Source: Cyanophora paradoxa | Taxonomy: Eukaryota; Glaucocystophyceae; Cyanophorales; Cyanophoraceae | Direction of reading: 5' to 3' | NCBI GenBank assembly: GCA_004431415.1 | Contig: QPMI01000533.1 | Coordinates: forward strand, 372,001-436,000 | Length of the DNA: 64,000 bases | In this document: one piece after another, positions 46,301 to 55,876 of the stretch | Layout: each line of letters opens with the position of its first letter | How positions within the stretch are numbered: the first letter of the stretch is position 1 | Program-made: the position numbers and the translations under genes | The notes under the pieces: model-generated | Told to the model about the DNA's origin: nothing | The model's database searches: none | The model's input: the letters and a program-made list of their open reading frames with translations, nothing else

Positions 46301-46651
46301 ACTAGCACTCTCCACATTGATGTTGACGTCGGATCCAAATGGGCGCGAGAGCCCGGCCGGCCGCGCCCGGCCGCCCAAACCGACTCGCGATCGGTAGGCA
46401 GATGCGGAGCTCGGAGCGACGGAGCCAGCGACGTCGGAGGGACGGTACAGAACCGCGCTCTGCATGGCCACCGGCAGAGGCTGCATACTGGAGCTGGAGA
46501 AGTAGCCTCCGGATCCGCTCTCGTCCCCGCCGAAGGTCGCATACGAATCCTCCAGAGATTGGGCTGAGCGTGCGTGCGGATACAGCGACACTCCGGCTTC
46601 GCTCCCGCTGGCGCGGTCGCGATCGTCGTGCAAACCGCCGCCGATGTACAT
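37342..46651 (-). CDS. Polycystin-2-type cation channel with C-terminal RyR domains
   Basis: Start ATG 46651, then a Ser/Gly-rich cytosolic N-terminus (exon to about 46080). TM1 is GVYILFVMLFAFLAIRVIPV (about 45860). The extracellular polycystin (TOP) domain includes SDVLMPITDP and IRIRQVRAG (45400-45260). The S4-S5 region is SILICCLRAYKYLELTPRLA (about 43530). The pore and S6 side includes GGFDASKMAEVSPVAGV, then IFYFSFIVVMGLVLV-NIFIAILSKNYDEA across three exons (42580-42250). The C-terminal half has a coiled coil (VKLQEELEELLSPEDHL), helical RIH-like exons (41.8-39.4 kb), a degenerate RyR domain (ALGMVHHDQWVRSRVKDGWKY, about 38900) and a complete one (LLARNAHEVWA, MYGP, VPYE, KNTVK, ALLRLLIACGYEI; 38000-37440), then TAG at 37342. 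Polycystin-2 conducts Ca2+/cations in cilia. RyR domains are otherwise known from ryanodine receptors. A split into two genes is not excluded, but no stop-plus-start boundary was seen. Confidence 0.75.
44119..44143 (+). repeat. G25 homopolymer in a channel-gene intron
   Basis: Twenty-five consecutive G, flanked by the direct repeat TGACTTGG on both sides. On the coding (minus) strand it is a C25 tract, perhaps serving as or replacing a polypyrimidine tract. Length is prone to sequencing error. Confidence 0.9.
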
Positions 46652-48602
46652 GTTGCCGATGTACGAGCAACCAAGTTGTGAGGTGCCACGGTGGGCCGGG
46701 AGTCCGGGACAGCGTGCCAGCGCCCGCGGACCGCGGTTGTACGCGTACGGTGCGGAGTCTCTACGCGCTACCGGTACCCTACTACGGCGTAGTACCGGTA
46801 GCGAGTCTAGCTATAGGGACTCGGCGACACTCGACCGTCGGACCGTCGGACGCCCGGTGGCCCGGCGGACCGGCGGCGGTGGGCCGCGGCGGTGGCGCCG
46901 GTGGCCGCGCAGCGCCGCGCAGTGCGGCGCGCACTACCCTTAGTACCGTAGTACGTATACCGTAGACTCCGTAGTACCGTAGTACGTACTATATATATAC
47001 TACGGTACTAGTACCGTAGTACTGTGAGGCTATTGTGTTAGACGGGTCTTTTGTTACTAGTAGATGTTTGCCCACCCACGGGCGGTTTGTTAATTGGCAG
47101 TACTAGTTTTACTTAATTATGGGCGGTCAATGGCAGTTCAACGGTTATTAACTGCCGTATCGATATATATCTTCCAAAGTTTGTTTTTGGTGAATTGCCG
47201 GCCACAGCCTCGAGCTCGAGCTAGTCTACTCCAGCACTGTGCACGTGGGGGCATGTACGTACAACAGGACAAGGTACAACATGTACTGTGCACGTGGGGG
47301 CATGATCGATCGACATTATGGAACGGGCCGGATTCGATGGCGAGATTCTCATCGATATCGCAGGCCTAGGCCTGGCCTAGCTAGCTAGCTATAGGGCGCG
47401 CGCCCGGCGTCGAACTCGGGAGGCATGATCATGAAACAGCTGATCATGAGCTGCAGAAAGCATGCATATGTATACGTATGATACTATGATAATTATAACC
47501 ACACCGCTATCTTCCAAAGTTCGCGTACTACGGTATACTGAGTACTTCTTGAATTAACTGCGCATATGCATGCCGTATCGATATCTTCCAAAGTTCGCGT
47601 GTACTGAGTATATATATATATATCCGCATGCGCGCGCACATGCGCATGCGCGCGCAATTGCAAGCTTCGGTTTTTCGTCATCCTGTTAAGCCTCAAGTCC
47701 CTTATAATTATTGTCTAGGGGTGACACGGACTGAAGCCCAACAGAGTTTTATCTGACCTGCAGTGACCACACGCCCGATCCCGTGCCGGCTCTTAGGCAA
47801 GTAGTGTTTCACGTAGACCGCAGGTATAGTCCGTATATTTGATCCGACAGAGTTTCACCCTACGTAAGCAGACTCTCAGAATGTATGGCAGTCCTACTTT
47901 TTATACAGGGCCCTACACACAGCTAGCGTCCAAATGAAGCTTATGAGCCTCCTTGGAGGCCTATCATAAGCCGCCGTACGAACTATATACGACATATATG
48001 AAGAATGACGTCGGCGACGTCGGAGGGGGAATTAGGGAGGGGGGAAGAAGGGGAACCGAGGCCCGCCGCTCCTGGGCCGTCGGTTTATCGCCCAGAGGGC
48101 CCGCCAGGGGAGGCTTAGCTATAGTGGGGTATAGCTATATGTATATGCTGGGGCCGGCCGGCGCCCTCCCTCCGGATCAATGTCCAGCTCCAGAGTCGAA
48201 CCCGCCTCTCGATCTCGCGGCGCAGTTTTTGCCCGCGACAATCCGGATCCACCGGTACGTACAGTAACGTACTACGGTATACGTATATATACCATTGTCA
48301 TGAGGTCTCCTAGGCCTTGCGTACCCCCCCGTTGCAGGGTAATGTGAATTGGCAGTTTTACTTATAATTATGCCATGATGGGCGGTTAATAGCAGCTATT
48401 AACTGCCGTATCTTCCGAAGTTCCAAAGTTCGAATTCGCGTATCCGCATTGATTCCGCAAGCTTCGGTTTAATTTTTCGTCATCTAGGCCTTGCGTACCC
48501 CCCCGCTGTGATTGTCATCAAGATCCGGATTCCGGACTCCGGACCTCCGGTCCCGGGTCCCCGGAGTCCGGAGTCCGGACTCCGGAGTCCGGAGTAATGC
48601 TG
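46652..48602. repeat. Intergenic repeat field
   Basis: Contains several copies of a TTAACTGCCGTATC..TATCTTCCAAAGTT unit (47150, 47515, 47575, 48400), some with a TTGCAAGCTTCGGTTTTTCGTCATC tail (47660, 48460). CTAGGCCTTGCGTACCCCCC occurs twice 174 bp apart (48310, 48484). Also alternating (TA)n and (CATGCG)n runs at 47610-47660. A TCCGGA/GGACTCC stutter block fills 48527-48598. No gene seen. Confidence 0.6.
47176..47285 (+). repeat. Inverted repeat family, copy 1
   Basis: GTTTTTGGTGAATTGCCGGCC...TAGTCTACTCCAGCACTGTG. Its inverted counterpart is at 48850-48938. CACTGTGCACGTGGGGGCATG is partly repeated in direct orientation at 47285-47303. Confidence 0.75.
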
Positions 48603-49184
48603 GCCCAGGGCACTGGCCGGCGGCCAAGCCGGCTAGCTAGCCGACCAATTTGGGCGGGGGGCTTGCCTTCCAAGTCATCAAGCCCCGGGCTGGCTATCGA
48701 GCCAGCGAACGAAGATTTGAAGAAGTTAGCGCGAGCTGCGGTGTGGTTATCATACACGCTGTCTGATTCATGCCTCCCGTGTTCGAATCGCCCTGCGATG
48801 AGAATCACGCCTTCGAATCCCGCCCGTTCCAGAATATCATACGATCATGCCCTACCTTGCCTGTACACGCCCCCACAGTGCTGGAGTAGACTATAGCTAG
48901 AGGCTGTGGCCGGTAATTCACCAAAAAACAAAAACAAATAGCGCGAGCTGCACCATGCAAGCTTTAAGCCAGACCAAGCCGCGCTGGCCATAAATATTGG
49001 TACAATGGTACCACAGTAACTGGCAAGCCGCTGCCAAGCCAGCCGAGATTTTGGAGCCGCCTAGCCGCTAGGGCCAGCCCCGGGGCAAGGACTTGAGGTT
49101 TTGCAATTGGGCCAGCCCCGCCGGGCTGGTCACCGGGTGCAAGCTTCGAATTCTTGCCCCGCCGGCCAGTCACTGAGTGCCCTA
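48603..49184. mobile_element. Larger relative of the GGGCACTGGCC MITE (probable)
   Basis: The left end AGGGCACTGGCCGGCGG (48608) and right end CCGGCCAGTCACTGAGTGCCCTA (to 49182) are inverted and resemble the TIR of the 27292-27619 element, with a 6-bp interruption on the right. The interior is also rich in CCAGCC/GGCTGG. No exact TSD was found. It contains the inverted repeat at 48850-48938 and a tRNA-like stretch near 48735-48805, so it is probably a nested or compound insertion. Confidence 0.5.
48850..48938 (-). repeat. Inverted repeat family, copy 2
   Basis: Reverse-complement match to 47176-47285: GTACACGCCCCCACAGTGCTGGAGTAGACTATAGCTAGAGGCTGTGGCCGGTAATTCACC in short, diverging mainly in the AGCTAG/CTCGAG palindromes between the two halves. 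Confidence 0.75.
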
Positions 49185-49273
49185 CGCGGGTAACCGTTGA
49201 ACGCGGCTAGTCCGACGGTCGCCGGCTAGGCCTCGGAGTCTCAGCCTGGCAGAGTCTAGATCTACTACTAGTA

Positions 49274-49488
49274 CTGTAGGAGTAGTTTTTTAGCGTGGTA
49301 AATAATTGCCGTAAATTGTCGAGAGGCCGAATTCGGCAATTTAGCAACATGGCAATCGCTTGGGGGGTAGGTGGTTGCTAAGCCCGCCATAGAGCAGAAA
49401 TCTGGATTCGGCAATTTATTGCCACGGCAATTCCGGTTTCGGACCAATTCGGCAATTTTACTACGCGGCAATTTTACTACGCCTACAG
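49274..49488. mobile_element. Tc1/mariner (Stowaway)-like MITE, copy 1, 215 bp
   Basis: Ends CTGTAGGAGTAGT and ACTACGCCTACAG are 13-bp inverted repeats with one mismatch, flanked by TA on both sides (49272-49273, 49489-49490). Inside, GAATTCGGCAATTT and its complement recur four times, with AGCCCGCCATAGA in the centre. Confidence 0.8.
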
Positions 49489-49764
49489 TAGACACTAGTA
49501 GTGTATACCTACTACGGTAGTTGTCTATAGACTCTAGATCGATGTTGATCGCGAGACTCTGAGACTCGGGCTTAGAATTCACTAGTACTGTTAACGCAGC
49601 AACCCCCCCTTTCCCCCTCCCCCACCGCACGCGTACGTATACGTGCACGTTGAATAGATCGACGTCGACGTCGACCGGCGAATTCGAAGACGAGTCGCGC
49701 GCCAGGGGTACGTGTACTACGTGAACGGGGCACATGCAGTTTTTTTGTTGAGTCCGCTCGATTA

Positions 49765-49996
49765 CTGTAGGAAATTACTAGGAATGCTTATTTAGCCGAT
49801 GTTTTATATTGCCGTAAATTGCCGAGAGGCCGAATTCGGCAATTTAGCATCACGGCAATTGCTTGGAGGGTAGGTATTTTTCTAGCCCGCCATAGATCAG
49901 ACTCTGGATTCGGCAATTAATCGCCACGGCAATTCCAGTTTTGGTCGAATTCGGCAATTTAACTACGCGGCAATTTAAGCATTCCTACACTGACAG
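49765..49996. mobile_element. Tc1/mariner (Stowaway)-like MITE, copy 2, about 232 bp
   Basis: Same internal plan as copy 1 (TTGCCGTAAATTG.CGAGAGGCCG, AGCCCGCCATAGA, GGATTCGGCAATT), with TA at each border (49763-49764, 49997-49998). Its outer 30 bp differ (AGGAATGCTTA inverted repeat), so the ends have diverged or were extended relative to copy 1. Confidence 0.75.
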
Positions 49997-49998
49997 TA

Positions 49999-51395
49999 AT
50001 AGATCGATCAATGTCGAGCTTCAGACTCGGATGGAAAAAGCCCACAGGGCCGGCGCCGGGGCCCGGGGGGCACGCTCCCACTGCCTCTCAGCGTGCCGGG
50101 TTTTCAAAGTTTGTATCATAGTATGGGACTGAGAGAACTGAGGGACTGAGGGACAGTTTGTATATATGGTTTTCAAAGTTTGGTGACTCAGTCGGGTCAT
50201 GATCAGTCAGACCCGGGACCCTCCTCTGACTTTTACTGCAGCTGACCGTCGACGTCGGACAGTGACTGAACCCAGCCCTAGTCCGGACTCCGGACTCGAG
50301 ACTCCGGAATCCGGACTGACTCAGTGAGTCCGGACTCCGGACTCCGGAGTACTAGTAGGGCTGTCGACGAGCCTGTCGTCAGTCATGATCAGTCCCGCGC
50401 GCGGCCGCGCGGCCCGCGCCGGCCGGCGCGGCGGGGCCGCCGGCGCCGGGCCGGCGGGCTGACCCACTGGGCCAGTCGGTCAGCTGCAGGCTGCAGCGGC
50501 CCCGGCGGCCGTCAGCCCCCCTGACTGTGACTGAGTCAGTCAATCTAAGGTTCAGTCAGGCTACCGTACGTGCAAAAGCTGTGAAAAATGACCCGGAAAT
50601 GACCCAAGTGCGATCTGTCTACTTCATTTAAGTAGCGAAGCATGGCGCTGCATGGGGCAGGAGCAGTAAGGGGTGACGGGCGCCGGCGCCGTCCGCTGCG
50701 TCGCCTTCGAATTCCTGAGCTCCGTTTTCGCCTTCACACTGTGACAAACTTTGACATAAAGTTTTCCGAAGTAGAATCGAATTTTTTGATTAGTCCTCAA
50801 AGATAGGGGCCGGACGCGTGCGCCATCCGCTGCATCGACTCGGCGATGTCGCCCTTCCGAGTTTCGATTTCGCCGTTTCGATTTTACTTACGAATAGCAA
50901 TGTTTGCGTAGCCGACTCAAAGTCGTGTTAGGATTGTAGTTTCCGCGATACTAGTAGTCGATGTTCAGATGCAGCCTGGCAGCGCCCGTCCATGGCCATT
51001 CCGAGTTCGTCTTCAGACATAATTAAATAAATGCATTGACTGTCGGGACGATTCGAAGTGAGTAGCGTGCAAGCATCGAGGCATTGAGAATCGCATCGGA
51101 TCCGGAAACTTTGAAAGCATTCCAATTGCGCATGCAATTGGCAAAACTAAATGTAGTCGCCATACAGAAATCTGTACCAGCTCCCGCAGTTCAGAACCAA
51201 AGTAAAGCCCCACCCTATAGCTAGGCCTTCAGTGCATGCATATGCAGTTTAACGGTTGCTCGATGTTCATGCCAGTCGACGTCAAGGCTTCCTTCCCCTT
51301 CGCTGAAGCTGAAGCTCTGAAGCTCTGCTACTGATCATGATCATGATCATCTGAAATACACTGCTTCCTAGCCCAATCATCTGCAGCGCAGGGCC
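49999..51395. other. Intergenic; TCCGGA stutter and duplicated 3' flank
   Basis: GGACTCCGGAGTCC-type palindrome stutter at 50280-50352, GGCCGGCGC-rich palindromes at 50398-50460. From about 51300 to 51395 (GCTGAAGC, TGATCATGATCATC, TGAAATACACTGC) the sequence matches the 3' flank of INTS6 copy A (15395-15477), showing that the duplications include downstream DNA. No gene seen. Confidence 0.55.
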
Positions 51396-54300
51396 TCACG
51401 AGGCGGAGGCGAGGCCCTCCATTTGGTCCACGAGGGACCGCTGCTTCTTGTACGCCCGCGCCTGCTCCGCCAGCTCCCGCCACAGCTGCCGCTGTCCTTC
51501 CGCGTCTGCGAGCCCGAGCGGTGTCGGTCGCGGGGTACGGCGGCCCGCGGGGGGTACGGCGCACCGGGGACGGATCGGACGAGGTCCGCGAGCGCTTCGA
51601 AGTCTGCGGGGTACGTCAGAGCGGCGCGGAGCGTTTGGCGAGCGCGCCGGCGCCCCGCCCGCACCGGTGCGGGGGCGGCGGAGGAGGCCGATGGCGGAGA
51701 GCTTCGTGGGGAGGGGTACGGGCACGATCCGCTGGGGGCGGGCGGACATGGCCGCGGGGTGCGGGGAGGATGGCTCGTAAGGGGGGCCGGGGGAGCGCTT
51801 GGGGGCGAAGGCGGTGGAGGGCGGGCGGCGCGCGGCGGAGAAGGGGAGGGGCGAGGTGCGGCTGGGCTCAGAGGGGCCGGGGGCGGCTGCAGCTGCAGGG
51901 GACGGGGAAGGGTTGCGGGGGGATGGCTGGCTGGGCCGGGCCCGCGGGGGCGGCGGAGCGGCGGCCGCGGGCGGAGGGGTACCGGTGCCGTTTGCGAGCG
52001 TCTCGGGGCCGGCGGGGGCGAAGGGGCCGAGACGGAAAGGAGCGGGGAAGCAAAGGCGGCACCGGCGGAGGAGCGGCGGGGGTACGGCGGGCTCCGGTGC
52101 GGGGGCCGGAGGGGCGGGGAGGCAGGGGCTGCTCCGGCGGGGCGGCCGCGGGGGACGATGGGGCGGGGCCGGGGCCCGGGGTGCGAGGGGCGCCGGACGC
52201 GCCAGGGGAAGGGGCGGGCGAGCCGGGGCGGGATCCCGGGCGCGGGGGCGCGGGTGAGCGGGGCCGTCCGGGCCTCCTCCCGCGGTTCGTCGGGCCCTGC
52301 ACCGCAGAGTCAAACGGATGAGAAAGAGAGGGCGCCAGGTGGATTCGAGCCCGGACCTGGTTGGCCTCGTCCTCCTCGTCGCCCCCAGGGGCGGCGGGGG
52401 CGCTCTGCGGGGCGGCGGCGGCGCGGGCGGCGGCGCGCGCCGGCGACCGGAACGGGTTGCCGAAGTTGGGCCGAAGTCGCCCCCGGTCCTCGGGGTCCTC
52501 TGGGGGTACGGGATCAAGAGAAGGGGGGAAGACAGCGGGAACGGGGCGCCGCACCCGAGAAGGGGTCCCGGGGTACCTCGGTCTTCGCCAGCTTCTCGTG
52601 GTAGTTCCTGCACGCGCGCTGGACGTCGGCGGCCGAGCCTCTCAAGAAAAGAGAGCGAGGATGGAATGAGCGTACCCCATCGCGGCGACCGAGACGCTGT
52701 GCCGCTCGGCAGCCTCTTCCACCCCGCCCGCGGGGCTCAGCATCCGTCCGTTCACGGGCACCGCCGGCGCGGCCGGCGGCCCCGGGACGAGCCGCCTCAG
52801 GTGAAGGGCGCGGAGGGGTAGGCCCTGCAACCCCAGCTCCTCTCCCCCTCGGAAGGGCTCCGGCGCGGCCTTCGCCGCCTCCGTTTGAGCATTCTCCTTC
52901 CACTCCTCGGGTACTGCGATCGCGGAGACGTCAGCGGGGCCCGGCGTACGCATGTGCACCTGCGGGGTGGGGGGGCCGCGCACGGGACGAGGGGGGCGGG
53001 GCGTCGTCGCCTGGGCTGCTCCAGTGCGCAAGGATTGCGAGCGCCTCGGCCCTCTGCAGTTCCTCGGGCGAGCTGCGGAGATGAAGAAACGGGTAATTCA
53101 GGGGCGAAGGCAAAATGCGGGACGACAGAGCGTACCGGGAGGTCGGGGGTGGCCTGACGGTGGCGGGGGCGGGCGGGGGCGTCGTGGCGGGCCGGACGGG
53201 GGCGGGGGAGGGAGCGCCGGTGGGGCCCTGCGCGGGGGGCTCCGGGGTACAGTCAGCGACGACTGATTCAAAGGGGCTGCCGATTTCTTCGTGCGCACCG
53301 GCGGGGCGGAGGGCGGCTGCTGGACGGTCTGCGAGACGCACTTAGGGAAGGGAGCGCTTCAGGTCAGATCAGATCAGATCAGATCTGACCTGCTGTTGGG
53401 CGACGGCGGCGGCCTCCGCCTCCGCCTTGGCCTGCTGCTTGAGGCGGCGCAGGTACCCCGCCACAGCGTTGCTCAGCGATACTTCCTGGCCCTGGCGGGG
53501 GGGGGGAGGGGGGGTATGAGGAGGGTGAGAAGGGAGGCAATGGGGTAGGGGGTAGGTGAGGGGTGGGAGAGACCTGGAGGGTGTCCGGGAAGACGGCGGG
53601 GGAAAGTCCCCAGCGCTTCAGCGTCGTCCGGAGGGGTACGAGGTAGTAGGGGGGTACGCTCTGCGACCGGGTCGGTTGGGGAAGGGAAACAGGGAGGATG
53701 AAGGAGGGTACCGCGAGGTACTTCTCGAATTCGGAGCGCCAGCGCCCCGGAGGGCCCCCCGACGACTTCGACGCCGTCCACTGCACCCGGGTTAGGGGGG
53801 AAGGGGGAGGAAACCGCGGGGGGTACGCGCGCGCCTCGTCGAGGAGAACGAAGAGGCGGGGGAAGTTGTAGGGGAGGAGGACGAGGAGGGCGCCCTGTCC
53901 CCCAGGGGTAGGCCGAATGTACCTAAAAATAGGTCAGGGAGCGTGCGGGGCGAGGGGCGGGCCGGGGCGGGGGATGCTGGTACCCCACTGGATCGCCGAG
54001 GGCGCCGGGGGTCGGGTCGCGGCTGCTGCCCCGAACGTACGCCTGCGCCGAAAGAGGTCAACGAGGCGCCAGCCGCGCATTATTTGGAGGGGCGTGCGCG
54101 CCAGGATCGGGGCGCGTGCCGAGGCCTGCGCGAGGTGGCCAGAGAGCGGTGAAGACTCCAGCTCGTACCTGTACCCCCGGTCAATCCTCGAGGGAGGAGA
54201 GAGGGGGCGAGGGGCAAGCCGCGCCGGGCCGCACCGGTCGGAGGGAAAGGTATCCGCGAGGCTGCTGAGGGTCCCCTCGCCTATCCGCAGGACCACAGTC

Positions 54301-55626
54301 GGGTGCGCCCGCCGCGGCGGCTGCGGAGGCGTCAGCGCCGAGCGAGCGCTCAGGATTCGAATCGAGGGGGTACCAGCTCGCGGGCGGCGAGGTCGGGCCA
54401 GAAGGACTCGGGTAGGGGCCACGTGCCGTGCGCGGCGCGCACGATGATCAGCCGGTGCGGGTGCTGCGGGGGGTACCATCAAAGATGGAGAGGAGCAGGG
54501 GGGGTACGCGAGCGGGCGGACCTGCCCCGCCCACCAGGTGCCCTCCGAAGCGGTGGGGCTCGCGAGTAGCTCGAAGTTCAGGCAGACGCCGGGGGGCGCT
54601 CTGGTCGGGGGTACGGCGTCAGCGGCGCCGAAGAGTCAACGAAGCGGGGGGGGGGATACCGGACGGGATCGGCCTCGATCCACTGCAGGAGGTGCTTCAT
54701 GGAGGGGGCCACGATGAAGCGACCTGCGGGGGGCGGCGTCGGCGTCGGCGTGGGCGCGCGGGGCGGGCGCGCAGTCGGGGCGCGTACCCCCCGTCTCCTG
54801 GCACATGGCGTACAGCGGCATGGGTACCGCATCGGCGCTCCGCTCGCGCTCGGCGAGCTGCGGGGTACGTGAGCCCCGACGCGGAAAGGCGGAGTGCGCG
54901 GCGGGGGAATACCGGATTCGCGTTGTTGAAGGCGGGGAACCGCAGCGCGGCGGCGAAGACCCGCTGGTCCCAGCGGAACGGCTCGACCGTGAGCTCAGTA
55001 CCAAGCGAATGGGGCGTGGGCAGGACGAGCTGCGGACGGGTATGGGTCAGTGTGGGGGCGGTGGGGCGGGGGCGGGCGGGGGTAGCGGACCTCCTCCTCG
55101 ATGCCGCGGCGGGAAGTGAACTCGGAGCCGTCCGTTAGGACGAGGACGATGGATGGCTCGATGAACCAGGGGTTGCGGCCCTGCCCGTAGTTGTCGATGG
55201 ATGACTGGAGCCGGAACTGGTTGAGCAGGTCCAGCGCCCGCTTGAGCGCCGAGCCGAGGCCCGTCAGGTCGCGCGCCCGAATGTTTTTGAGCTCCTGCGT
55301 GAAGCGCGAGGGCGGGTCCTTCCACCCGATCTGCGGGGCGATGAGCGGGCGCTAGGCGGCGGCGGGCGGCTGCGGGCGCGCTTTTACGGCGCAAGGTCCG
55401 TCCTCGCACGTGACGAGGAGGTAGCGGTCGCCGCGGCAGTTCGGGTCGCGGCTCCTGACCTTCAGGAAGTGCTCCACCGCGCTCTTCGCGCAGTCCAGGA
55501 GCGACATCCCGTTCGCCGCCCGCTGGTTCATCGACGCCGACGAGTCGATGAGGAAGCAGATGATCCTGCAGCGCCGCGCGGTGAGCGAGCGCGCGAGTCA
55601 AGCTCCCGGGACGGCGGCGCTTACAT
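51396..55626 (-). CDS. INTS6: Integrator complex subunit 6 (INTS6/DICE1)
   Basis: INTS6 is a core subunit of the nuclear Integrator complex, which cleaves snRNA 3' ends and terminates paused RNA polymerase II; it also recruits PP2A. The start codon is split: AT at 55626-55625, intron 55624-55566 (GTAAGC..CTGCAG, 59 bp), then G, giving MIICFLIDSSASMNQRAANG. The VWA domain follows with a MIDAS motif DSSAS, RDPNCRGDRYLLVT, ELKNIRARDLTGLGSALKRA, SSIDNYGQGRNPWFIEPSIV and LTDGSEF. Further conserved blocks are EPFRWDQRVFA, HRLIIVRA with WPLPESFWPD, YELESSPLSGHL and PPYYLVPLRTTLKRWG. After a coiled Lys/Gln/Ala segment and a Pro/Ser-rich linker comes the C-terminal INTS6/SAGE1 domain (ADFEALADLVRSV..WRELAEQARAYKKQ), stop at 51396. 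Later introns are GTACCCC-type. Divergent from the CNB gene. Its 3' part is duplicated at 15.5 and 29 kb. Confidence 0.92.
53360..53392. repeat. Perfect hairpin with GATCA stutter in an INTS6 intron
   Basis: CAGGTCAGATC (53360-53370) and its exact reverse complement GATCTGACCTG (53382-53392) enclose an AGATC-type tandem (AGATCAGATCA). It lies next to an exon border of INTS6 and would place part of the intron in a stable stem. Confidence 0.8.
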
Positions 55627-55876
55627 CTTGGTTTCTCCCCGACACCCACGACAACAGTAAGCGATCACGGGCCCGGCATTCGCGGCAAGGCAAGCTTTGA
55701 GCGGGTACAAGCAAAACTAAACAGGGGGCGAGCTTTGTGCGGGTACCGGTAACCCGGAGCCTTTCCTGGCCTGCCACGCAGACGGCCTCAGCGCCCTCAC
55801 CAATCACCACACGACCTGCCCATCGGATCCAAGAGCGAAGCAGCCGACCTGGCGCGGCGCGCGCTAGCAGCGGGCG
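55627..55876. promoter_or_regulatory. Divergent promoter region, INTS6 / CNB gene
   Basis: About 250 bp between the two start codons. Contains the INTS6 5' UTR and the palindrome GGGTACCGGTAACCC (about 55740-55754). AGCTTTG..CGGGTAC occurs twice (near 55693 and 55731). No TATA box recognised. Confidence 0.4.
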
